Source: Amborella trichopoda
Taxonomy: Eukaryota; Streptophyta; Magnoliopsida; Amborellales; Amborellaceae
Length of the DNA stretch: 64,000 bases
Direction: 5' to 3'
Assembly (NCBI RefSeq): GCF_000471905.2
Contig: NW_006497600.1
Location: 9,359 to 73,358 of the forward strand
The translations under genes were made by a program, and so were the position numbers. Shown piece by piece: positions 45,919 to 57,900 of this stretch. The notes under the pieces are model-generated. The model had not been told where the DNA came from. It saw nothing but the letters and a program-made list of their open reading frames with translations, and made no database searches. Within the stretch, counting starts at the first letter, position 1. Every line of letters starts with the position of its first letter.

Positions 45919-48900
45919 TTAAGATCCTCCTCCATTCTTTGATGGAATTGGGAATTGGTCTTCAGGTTGGCGTTTCCAAAAATAATTGGTAGCTTCTAGC
46001 CATCCTGGATTGACCAAATGCTTCTTTCGCTGTATAGCCCAACGAGCCTTCTCAGTCCCTAAATCGAGCGAAACCACATGAGTTACTGCTTCATCGAGCT
46101 CTTTGGAGCATGATGCTCCAAGTTGTTCTGCTATCCTCCATAATGTTTGGTTCTCAACCGGGTAATTGGTTGGGAAAATTCGACTGAACACCAGCCTGCA
46201 TCCCTTGAGAACCTCTGACTGAATGGTTTTCAACACCTGAAAGGAATCGGGGTTACATAATAGAAGAAGCTTATTTTTTAAGAAGAGATCATTTTATCTA
46301 AAATTTGTAGCCAAAATTTAGTACAACCATCGGAAAAAAAATCAGTGATTTTGGGAAAGTGTACCATTATCTGATGGATTTAAGAACAAAGTACATGGCA
46401 GTTATCAATGATCAATGAAATGACGGATATTTTCGTCAGATTAAGGAAGACCAAAGTACATGTCATGTTCTGGTGCACCCCACACTCCATCATTATCCAT
46501 CTTTTCATTTAATGGGTCTCCACAGTCAATCAGATTAGGTATACATCCACCATATTTCAGACTCAAAATGGTAAAAAGTAACAATCTAATTTAACTACTA
46601 GCTTCACAGTTTTCTTTATTAGTTAACCATTTTTCCGTTGCTTAAAAAATTGGTATAAAAGTGTCTTCTCATGTCACATACAAAATTGAGTCCCTACATG
46701 ACAGATTCTACAAACAAAATACCCTTGGTAAAACGTAACAATTTAATTTAACTACTAGCTTCACAGTTTTCTTTATTAGTTAACCATTTTTTCCTTGCTT
46801 AAAAAATTGGTATAAAAGTGTCTTCTCATGTCACATGCAAAATTGAGTCCCTACATGACAGATTCTACAAACAAAATACCCTTCCTAAATGGCTACGGTA
46901 ATCATGATCAGTAGTCAAAAGATTGTCAGCTCGTCGTGGAGAGACCTTCACTACCCAAGGCATCAAGGTCTGAATTAGCTTCCCTCCATATGTTCTAATA
47001 CTTTTTGCAAAGGCCTGAATCTCCTTGAACAAGCATGACGTAGGAATCCTTCCCACTGGCTCAATCAATGAAATTGCCGGAATGACCCTCAATGATTGCC
47101 TGTGGCCACTTGAATTCAAGGATGCAAATAAAATTTTGAGTTCTCAAAAAGAAACGTGGGAGAAGTATGGGGTGACCACCATGTGTAATCGATAATTTGA
47201 TGAAGACTCTCAGGCATAGATTAATTTTTTTGCTAATTGTTGCGCACAGAAGCAAAGCTGGGTGCACAACTATAGATAGGCATTCGGAGTTTCATGTGAT
47301 CGCCGTACACCAATGAAACCGAAAGCGAAGTTTTATAAGACAGCTGTAAGACCAGCTATGCTTTATGTGACATAATATTGGGCAGTCAATAAACAACACC
47401 ATAGGATAAGTGTAGTTGAGATAAGGATATTAACATGGTTGAGTGGCAACACAAAAAAGGATAAGATTCGGAATGAATACATCCGAGGCAAATTAGGTGT
47501 GGCTTCAATAGGTGATAAAATGAGAAAAAAGTAGACTTAAGTGGGCTGGCCATGTGCAACATAGATCTAGCCGGTTAAGAGGGAAAATTTGGTTCAAGTG
47601 GAAGGCGCTAAAAAGGCAAAAGGAAGGCCCAAAAAAACATGGATGAAAGTAGTAAAAAAAGATATGGTGACTTAGGATCTGACTGAAGGTAGGGCTCTTG
47701 ATAGAGTAAAGTGGCATAACAAAATTCATTTGGCCAATCCTAAATAGTTTGGATAAGGGTCGGATGATGATGGATTGTCCTTTAGGTACTTTTTTGTTTA
47801 AATCCATTGATAATTTAGATAAGTCACAAGGTGCAACTTACTTGTGTGGCTTGATGGATGATATTGTAGATTTTGTTAGGGAAAAGAATGTAGTACAGAT
47901 TATTATTGACAATGATGCCAATTACTTTGCACTAGGGAAACTCTTGACTTTAAAGAGGAAGCATATGTTTTGGATTCCTTATGAAGCTCACTGTCTTGAT
48001 TGTACTCAATGCTCAAGAAGGTAGAGGAGGCCGCCTATGCAGCCAGGGGCTCAAACCACCTAGGCAGTCGGAGGGCGCCCAAATACTTGGCATCCCTAGG
48101 AGCATTCTCTCTCTTTTATGGTTTCAATTTGTATAAAAAATTAATTTTAATGCCAAGCAATATGCAGTTTTGTAACAAAGTAATATTAATATCATGACTA
48201 TGTGCATGTGTTATTGTGTAAATGTGCCACATGTGTGTTTTTTTAAGAAACGTACACTCTCTCTCTTCTAAAAATTAAAGAAGGGTATTTTACTAAATAA
48301 AAATAAAAGGATACTTTACTTTTTAAGAACTGTGCCAGGTACTTTACTTTTTTAATGAACAAAAATTAAAGAAAGGATACTTTTATTGAAAAATGATACT
48401 TCAAAAAAAAAATGATACTTTTTCTCTCTAAAATAAATGAATAGAAGTACAAACAATTAAAAATCTCTCATTCCCTAGACCTAATTCTCTCTCACTAAAT
48501 AAACAAAAAAAAAATAAGGAGGTGGCACTAGGCGGGTGCCAAGACCCACCTGGACCCCTCCGCCTAGGCCACGCCTAGGCAGTTTGAGAAACAGGCTGCC
48601 TAGGCAGTTGGGCAGCCGAGTTTTTGTACATTGATTGTGCTTGAGGACATGGCAAAGACATCTACAATTAAGGGGGCAATCCCAAAAGCGAAGTTTGTCA
48701 TTTGTTTGATCTATAGCCATACCCTAGTCCTAAGCATAATGAGATGGTCTACAAAAACAAGAGACCGTGAGAGCCTAGATTTGCCACGATATTTCTCACT
48801 CTTCAAAGCCTATGTAAAAAAAAAGATGGCTTATGGAGCATGTTCACTTCAACATGGTCAAGGGATCAAGATGAGAGAAAACCAAGAAAATTGTTCTTAA

Positions 48901-51900
48901 CACGTCCCTTTGGACCCAATGCTACTAACAACCCTTCAGTGGAAGTTCTTCAGTTGGTGAATGGAGATGCAAAGCCCGCAATGGTCTACATAAATGAGGC
49001 CATGATTAGGGCAAATTTAAAGAATGATGAGACCAAATACAATCCCATAATTGAGATTGTAGATAGGAGATGAGATACCTCCATGCAACTGGGTACTTTT
49101 TGAATCCATCTCTTCATTATAAATAGCCTTTCATTGAATTGCATCATATAATAAATGGAGGATTCTAACTTCTAGATGGACTCGAGAGATTGGTCCCTAA
49201 TTCTTCTATTCCAGATGAGGTCCAAAGCCATGTGCTGGTCAAGTTCAAGTGTCCATCCAAGAACTTTGGACATAATATCGCGATTTAGGAAAAAGACACC
49301 ACACAGCTAGGTAACCAAAAAAAAATGCAAACTTTGAATTCTGAAGTTTGAATTTCACTAAAACATTGTTGACTTTAAAGTTACTTATTTACATTTTTAT
49401 AATTGTAATATGCAGCTGAATTGGGGGCATAATATGGGAGCAAGACACTAAATCTCCGTCGTCCAGCTTTTTGAGTGTTGAGCCACATATGTAGCTCATC
49501 TGGTTGCGAGTGTTTAGAGCGCACTCAGAATGTCTCTTTATATGCTTAGTTTTCAATTTTCTAGAACCTGCGGGCACAAGCGAGTGGACAGTAGAACCAC
49601 AATATGGGCGGGTGTTCGAGGGTGAGGACCTTACTTGGTTGGATTTTGAGCACGCTACGAGGGCTGGAGAAGAAGTAAGGCCTAGCATTAGATCATAAAT
49701 TGAGAAGAATTGATCCACATCGGCATCGGTTCCAAAGATCGAGGAGGTTGACTCAAAGAATACAGAGCAGGAAAAGTGTATGCGGAGGAGAGCGATGATA
49801 CTGATGATGACAACCCTCTAGCCTTGAGTTTGGATTGGTAGATGCATGTGATGATTAACACATGACTTATCTAATTCAGATTTGAGAGTTGAGAGTGGTC
49901 AAATTGACTCATTGACCTTGAGTGTACTTAATTTTATGTTTATATGTTAACGAACTTTGTTCTTTGGGTTTATGTTCAGGCTGGGATCTGAAGTTGTGGT
50001 CATTTTGAAGAATTTTTGGTCTTTATATGTTATGTTAAATTGTTAACTATTGTTATTGAATTGTTAATTGTTGTTATTATTAGGATGAAATGGATTGCTT
50101 TATTTTACAAGTAACACAACAAACTCTTTTACTCTTGCCCGACTATCAAACTATCAAGTGACTCAAGCATCTAATATATTAAAGAAAAATGCTATCAAGT
50201 GACTCAAGCATCAAATATATTAAAGAGAAGTACTAAACTGAAATTTCCACCATCCTACATTTGTGTCTTTCTATGCGTTATTATATTTTGTGTCTTTTTC
50301 TAAGTTTTTAAATTTATTGACCACACAGTATGTGATAAGCCTGCCAGGGCCACGTCAATCACCATCCCACATGGGACCCTTAACCGCATCAAGTCTGCAT
50401 CCCACATCTGATAACATTGGACACCACCATCCACTTCGCTGCCATCAATCTGGACCTCTTGGCGAGTTTGTGGGAGCTTGGAGTTTGTTCTTCCCTCCTA
50501 GGTCAATGGCTTAGAGGCTTTTCGCCTCTCCTCCCAAATCTTAAGCTTGATCTCCAGGTTATATGCGACCAAATTAACTTCATGAGGTATTTACATATCC
50601 GCCTTCTTCCCAATCAGGAATTTAACCATCGCATACTCTCTCCTGCATTTGTTTTCCAGTAAATTCTACAGAACTTTCCACAAACTTTTGCAGCCTCACA
50701 GAACACCTTAACCATCCAAATGTGAAGGGGGATCTCCATTGAAAGGATCCACACTCCATTTGATGGAATGAAGGGCTTTGTTTGGGATCCCATCTAGAGA
50801 GGAACACCAGAGAGACTCTGAACCCATCATTTCCCTTCACGAATTCTAGTAGCTTCTGCCTCTAGGCTTGACATTTTTTTTTTTTGAAGCTGCTGACTGT
50901 GCACTTTAGTTCTCAGAGAATGGTGACGTATTGAAGCTTATTTCAAGGGCCACTTAATTTTCCATTTTGGCTTTCAGTCAAAAGTCCATCTCTTCCAAAG
51001 TTTGTGGCAATGGCAAAAAGTTAATTGAAGCTTATTTCAAGCTTCACTTAATTTTCCATTTGGCTTTCAGTCAAAAGTCCATCTCTACTAAAGTTTGTGG
51101 CAATGGCGACAAGTTACCACTACATACTAATTGGCCAAATTGGGCAGAGATGCCCTTTTTCCTTGTGCAAATTTGTCAGATGCAAATTTGTCAGAAATGG
51201 AGCATAGTGAGAATTGCATTCCTATGAAATGGGAAGTCTACAGTGCTAGCAAACTTTTTCTTTATATTTTGCTCCCTAAAAAAGTATTCTTTAAAACAAT
51301 CTGCTTTATATGAAAATAAAAATTAACAACTTTAACCATCAAGGGGTAACAGGAGTGGGTACCTTTCTTACATCACTTCCGTTGAAATCAGTTTCAACCT
51401 CCTGAAAGTATTAAAAAGAACAGAAAGCAATAGATCAATATTAGGGAAAATGTTAAAACAGTGCTTGGAGAACATGACTACATGCGAGTGCTCCAGAAAG
51501 TTCAAATCTCACGGGACCACCTGGAAAAGATTAAGGCACATGCTTGAACAGGTGCCATTCTGGTGGTTCCAACTTTTTATTCATCGCCATCCATCATATC
51601 ATTGAATAGTGATGACCCCAAAGAATTATTGACAACATCCCTTCGCCAAAAGAAGACAATATACTTTCCTCTAACTAGTAAAAGAACACAAGAAACTTCT
51701 ATGGAGCAGCAAACCTGGTAATAGAACATCTGGTGTATATGCTTGAGAACGTTAAGAATACTGGCTAGCATGCCATCTGATTCGCTTTCATCTCTCTTCA
51801 ATTCAGACAAGGACTTGTAATGAACGTTAAACTGTCGACAACTAGAAGAGAAAAAATGGTATCTCTCCATCAAAACCAGGTTTTCTTTATGCTTGTGCCA

Positions 51901-54900
51901 CACCTACAATATGTCATTTGTCTCAGAGAACAAATCATGTGTCATTGCCAAGTTTCAGAACTGAAGTATTCATCTCGAATTCAAGTGAATATGTACTCCT
52001 TTTCACCCAATCTTTCAAAATACAAATTTTGAAATGATTACATAATAAATCCATTCCTAAGCAAATATTTGTAGACAAGGCATGTTTCATCAGCCATACA
52101 AAAGTAAGAAACCTTCATCATCATCATCTGAGCCTTATCCTAACTGTTTGGAGTCAAATAAAAGTAAGAAACCTAAACTTTTATTTTTATTTTTATTTTA
52201 TTTTTGGTGGGGGGAAGAAGAAGAAAAAAGAGAAGAAAAAGAGATGGGGGAGGGAGGGTTAGCAGATTTCCAGTCAATTTCCACCAAAATATACGTGCGA
52301 AAATTGTAAATTTTTTCTTTCTTAGTTGATTAGAAGCATCAAAAGATATTATCATCATCATCATCATCACAGCCTTTTCCCAACTATTTGAGGTCGGCTA
52401 CACGAATCCTGATTTGTCAATCTGCTCTATCAGGGGCCATACCCTTAGTGAGACCATAAATCCCGATATATTTTTCTCACTGCTTCCAACCATGTCCTTT
52501 TAGGCCTAACCCTTGCCTTTTTTTAGCCTTCTACTTGAACCAACTCACATCTCCAAACAAGTGTTGTACTAGGTCTGCGCTGCACATGCCCAGCCCAGCT
52601 AAATCTATTTTCTCTCATCTTATTGCCTATTGGAGCCACACCTAAGTTTTCCCGAATGTATTCATTTTGAATTCTACAATAACTTTTTTTTTAACAGTAT
52701 GCACTAAATGTTTCTATGCAACGTGTATAGAGCTCAAAAGTATAATATACATAAACAAGATGTATCATGCATGTAACTTCACCGTTTTTTTAGTTCTTGA
52801 ATATGTTCATGTACAAAACATTCCTACACAACTGATGCTATAAATATTAGGTAAAAGAGCAACATATATATGCCATAAAAATAAAACAGGGAAAAGGTCG
52901 GGTGACTTTCTCCATTCTCTGCATAGCAGAACTTAAAGTGTGCTTCTAATTGGCAAGAGCATATCTCGATCTGGACTAGTCAAGACAAATCAGACCAAAC
53001 CTTCAAGCAATGCCTGTATTTGTGCCTTTTTACTTTGGATAATGGTTGCTTATCATTAAAGTGAAAAAAACCTACATATTTGGTCTCCTTGTATTATGAT
53101 TAGAGGGCAATCACATCACCTGCCATCAATCCAATTGGATAAAGGAGCCTCTCCAGTCTAAAGTGCAAGGAAATGTACACTTGCTGGAAGATTCTTATAG
53201 TGTATCGTAGAAAATGAATGATACAGGATGATCACTGAAAGTGCATTACAAAGTCAATTGAAGTCTATAACAAGTGTCTGTCATACATAGAATAATTGTC
53301 ACATTCAGGACAAACAACTATGCCATAACATTATATTTTAGATCAACGTAAGACAATTGAAACTAATATACAAGTATATAAATAGTTATTCATTTGATGC
53401 TTAGGGAAGTTGCAAGTACATTTTCTTGCAAAGCTGTAATGGGCAACACAACAAAATAAATAGGCCATGTCAAGCCATTCAAAACAAAATATAAATTCAA
53501 ATATCCTTTTGTGGATAGGCTTCTGCATGGGTTTTCTAAATTGATAGGTTCTAGATAAAAAAGGTTTTCCTTGTAGATATAGCTTTGACCATAGTTGCCA
53601 GAATCTCCCAACCTACATGGCGATCCCGCTCCCTAATCTAGCTCCGGTGCTCGGGAAAAGTGATCTCAAGGGATATCGATTTTTGAATTTTGGGACTCGA
53701 TTCTGACTAGTACATGTCTCGATTCCCACTATAGAGACCAAAATAACAACCAAACTGATGATCTTTTTTATCTGTAGTCAGCTAGTAATGCAACTATTTG
53801 CATTGCTTGAAGGCTATAAATAAAGATATCCCTAGTTTAAAGAGTACATATAATCCCAAACTACATATACTCTTTTTAAGGTTAGAAGCAGGATCTCCCA
53901 ATGGTTAGGATCGAGGTAGGGATCCAGACCCCTAACATTTGGGATCCGTCACATATGCATTGTACCGATGACAATCCAACCATAGCGATCTTCTAGCCTT
54001 TCATGATCCCCCACTGCCTCTCCCAGTCCTAACAACTATGGCTCTGACACGATCTAAAATCCCCTCAAGGCCCATGATTCCCACATTATTTTGGTGCTTT
54101 AACCAGTGCCGTCTGTAACATAACATAGAGGCATCCATTTATAATACAACATCATACATAAATGAAATTAGCAAGCTCTTATGAGCACTACATAAGGGAG
54201 AAGAATGCTCCAAATGAATTCAACTAGGGATTAATATGCTTAGCTGGAGAACAGTTATACTTTTTTTTTTTTTTGACCAGGGTTACATGTGTAAAAGAAC
54301 ATTTATACATGTTTGAAGCTTTTAAATGTCCACAAAGAGAATAATGTTCTCTAAATGATGAAAACAACACTCTAAATGGATTTGTTGACTAAGAAACTTT
54401 GTACAAATTCCCCAATGTAGATGGAACAGGAAGAGTTCATATGCTTCGATGGGAAAGTATAGCAATGCCAAACAAGTAATAAACGGAAGATATCAAGCAT
54501 TTCATTGAAAAATGAGAACAAATCATAAATTGCACAACCTTTAGAGATTATTACACTTAAACAAACTTATATTGTACAAGCTTTAGTGACAATTGCACTT
54601 ACATGTTCTGTGTCGTCAAGAATCACTACAGCACATTCTGATCCCAATACAACATCAAGGCCCTTTTGATGCCTCACAGTACTGTCACCCTGTGAAATAA
54701 CTCTAGAACCAAAGTACACTCCACTAGGATCAAGAAGTTTGGCCATTTCCAAGGCATATGCACGCTCTCCCATGGTATAGACATACATCTCAAACATAGT
54801 ATTTGCTTCCTTCAAAAACGTACGGACAAACGGCCGCAGCTTTGTGAGCATGTGCAAGGGCTCCAATTTGAATAGAGTGCCACTAGTATCACCTAAAATT

Positions 54901-57900
54901 GGAAAGACAGCAGGTAGAAAGCCATGCAAAGATCAGTATTTCTCATTGCAACATATTAGGTACGGAAGTGACTTATCCACAAATAAAGGAATGAAGCATG
55001 GTAAAAATGTTTTCTACTATTGATAGGAAATAAAGTTGAAAAGGAGTTGAGCATTAGTATGTATAATCTTCAGCCTGCAAAAAAACATGTTCCCAGTTAC
55101 AAAGCTTGTGTTTCCGATTCATTAAGTAATAGGTTGTGTTACACTGAACTAGGCAGCTAACATTGTCATACAACATTTAATGAACAGAAATGACAAAATG
55201 CTATTCTTTTTTTTCTGATAGTTAACAAATGTTTCATTAATGTATAAAGGCATTTCATTATTTGAAAACTACATAAACTATGACAAGTTCACAAGAGGCA
55301 ATGGGCACATTGGAGGATGATACTTTGCAAGCCTAAGCATATTGGTCACCTAAGTAACTGTTTGGAGCTTTGAAGCAACATTCTTGTTTATGCCTAACAG
55401 ATTTGCATGCTGATGCGGCCCACTTGTTCATGTGCTAAACATTTCTGTGGAACTAGAATATTTGCATGTGGAACCACTAAATTAATTGAATAGTGTTAGG
55501 TGTAGCACACTCTCATGTTCAACCGATTCGATTCGGCCTACTTGTTCATGTGCTAAGCAATTCTGTGGAACTAGAATATTTGCAGGTGGAACCACAAAAT
55601 TACTTGAACGGCATTAGGTGTAGTACACTCTCATGTTTAACCGATTCAAAACAGTACATTAAATTCACTCATGCTTTAACTTGTAGTGAGCCAAACGAAT
55701 TAAATAGAGCAGGAGTCTCTTTTTTAACACTTTAAAACCAAAATATGAAACAGGCCAATCATCATCATCATCGTCAAAGCCTTTTCCGGCCAATATATTT
55801 TAAACATGAATCAAAGTTCATATGGCAATAGTAAGCCAATAAACTCAAGCATAAACCTTAGGCATCCAAAATAGTTCACAAGAAATATATTCCAACCATA
55901 ATCATTCTTTCCAGATATTAACACCCACAACCAACAATTTAGAAACAGAAAACAGGGAACAAAAATTATGTCATACCATTAGATGAGCTTGTTTCTTTAT
56001 TCAAATATGTTGCATTGAGATAGGCTTCTTCCTCAGGTGAGACATCCACAAGCCGAGTTGAATTGAGTAAAGTATGATCCAAATCCAAAACTAGGTAAAG
56101 TTTCCGTCTACGATAAAGGTTTTTTAAATCAGTTGCCCGTAAGCGTGCAACTTCCTCAGCACCAAGTTTTAGATCCTGCAATCGAGGACAAGTTTCCATA
56201 TGAATTGAAAGAATATATTACAAACAAATAGTTCAAAACATAACTTTACATATTTCCATGTCAAAAAAAACTTTACTTATTTATTTGGTATGGTTTTGAT
56301 ATCCAATATGTATGAAGGGCTTGAAGGGTCCAAAACTTGTTCCTCATACCCTACTCTTCGTCTCACGCTACATTGGCCTTGCTGCCTCGCTGAAACCATC
56401 ACTCTGCTCTAAGGACTTGAGAGATTTGACCCTTCTTATGGCTCCCTCCTCGAAAAGGTAGGGAATTCCCAAAATGCAATTTTGTGGGCTTCTATGATAA
56501 CCCAGTGCCCATGGAGGTCAGGGCACAACCACATTTTTAACGAGGCCAATGCAGCTATTGACACCCTGGCCGAGAACACTGCTAGTGGCAACACAAGGAG
56601 ATAGCCTCTTTTGAGTGCTAAACTCATGGGGATCCCTCCCCTCGTTTTTTTCCGGACATGAGGACTCCACCTTGTTTGGTTTGTTAGTTTTCTTGTAGTA
56701 CTTGACCACCTGACCTGTGGGTTGCCTAGTTTACTTAGTATTACCCTAATGGTGGGGTGCCCTTTTTGTGACTGTATAATGATACTAAATTAATGGACAG
56801 TCAACCTTTTAAAAGAAAAATATATTTCCATAAGAAATGGAATTATCTAATAAAATTTAATAAATTAATAGGACATATACCCTCATTGAACTCAATGGCA
56901 ATGTCAGGCAGAATTCCTCTACAAAGACAACATACAACTAGGAAAATAGAAGTCCCAAATCTGCCCTTGTCTAACAAAGAATACCTTATGTATGTAATTG
57001 AATGCAACCGCAGTTTCCTTTCTAGCCACAGTTTCATCATCCTTTTGTTCACCACACCGAATACACATGTCTTTATAAAATCCTGGATGAGGAGGGCAAA
57101 CTTTCTCACTAGTAGATTCCTTGAAATTATCTGTGAAAAGTATGGCATTGAGTATGGCTATTTGTCAAACTATCAAAAAGAAAAAAGACAGAAGCATGTC
57201 AAGTTGGACGCCATCTCCAACATCTACCAATAGTATAAATAGATAAGTTACTAGGCAATAAATAGTTTACATAGTCCATCTGTCAGCAGAAACCCTAAGC
57301 AATGAATTGCCTCTTGGGTTAGATTGGAGCACCTAATTCACCCTGGTTGGCATTTGATGACTGCGATTCCTTTATTTCTTCATCTTCACATATTTTTGGC
57401 CTTTTTATTCTGCAGTTTTATATACAAAGTCAATATCCCCAAAGAGATAATAGTGGTGATAAGATAATTATGGATTCTATGAATCTGTCATGATGCCCAT
57501 CATCATAGTCCATGTTGAAGGAATGCATCTAAGCACTCAATCAACTTAGAATACCCCATATTTGCAATAGAGATTCAAAGTTAGTAGACATAAAAAGAAT
57601 AAGTGAATGACATAGAAACCCTACACAATGGATAAGTTTGAAAAATATCAACCCATTACCAGCAAGTAGTCCAAGAAAACAATTGACCCATTCACCAATA
57701 GATCCATTTCTACAGGCACATAATTTGAACAAATGCCTTTAAATTTCTATCCTTGTTTTCGCAAAGTATGCATCATACAGGAAGACATGATGAGGCAATT
57801 CCAGTACAGCCAGCAGGTTTCTATTACATTAGAAAGAATATAGCCAAATTGAACCTTAATAGGATAGATCTATCACTTATGTAAGGGTACAATTTAAAAC

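Larger units (their letters stand above)
47113..50420 (+). pseudogene. Decayed hAT transposon/transposase, 5'-truncated, two insertions
   Basis: Pieces match the transposase at 34356-36837 in order: NKILSSQKETWEKYGVTTMC and INFFANC (47120-47240); LGTFLFKSIDNLDKS, YLCGLMDDIVDFV, VVQIIIDNDANYFALGKLLT and KRKHMFW (47778-47990); IPKAKFVICLIYSHTLVLSI (48680-48740); NGDAKPAMVYINEAM (48960-49005); and near the end FEGEDLTWLDFEHATRA (49615-49665). The right end (to about 50420) resembles the right terminus of the 33823-37338 element. The left end is missing. It is interrupted by an RTE LINE (47241-47773) and a hAT MITE (48007-48633), and has many stops. Confidence 0.85.
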
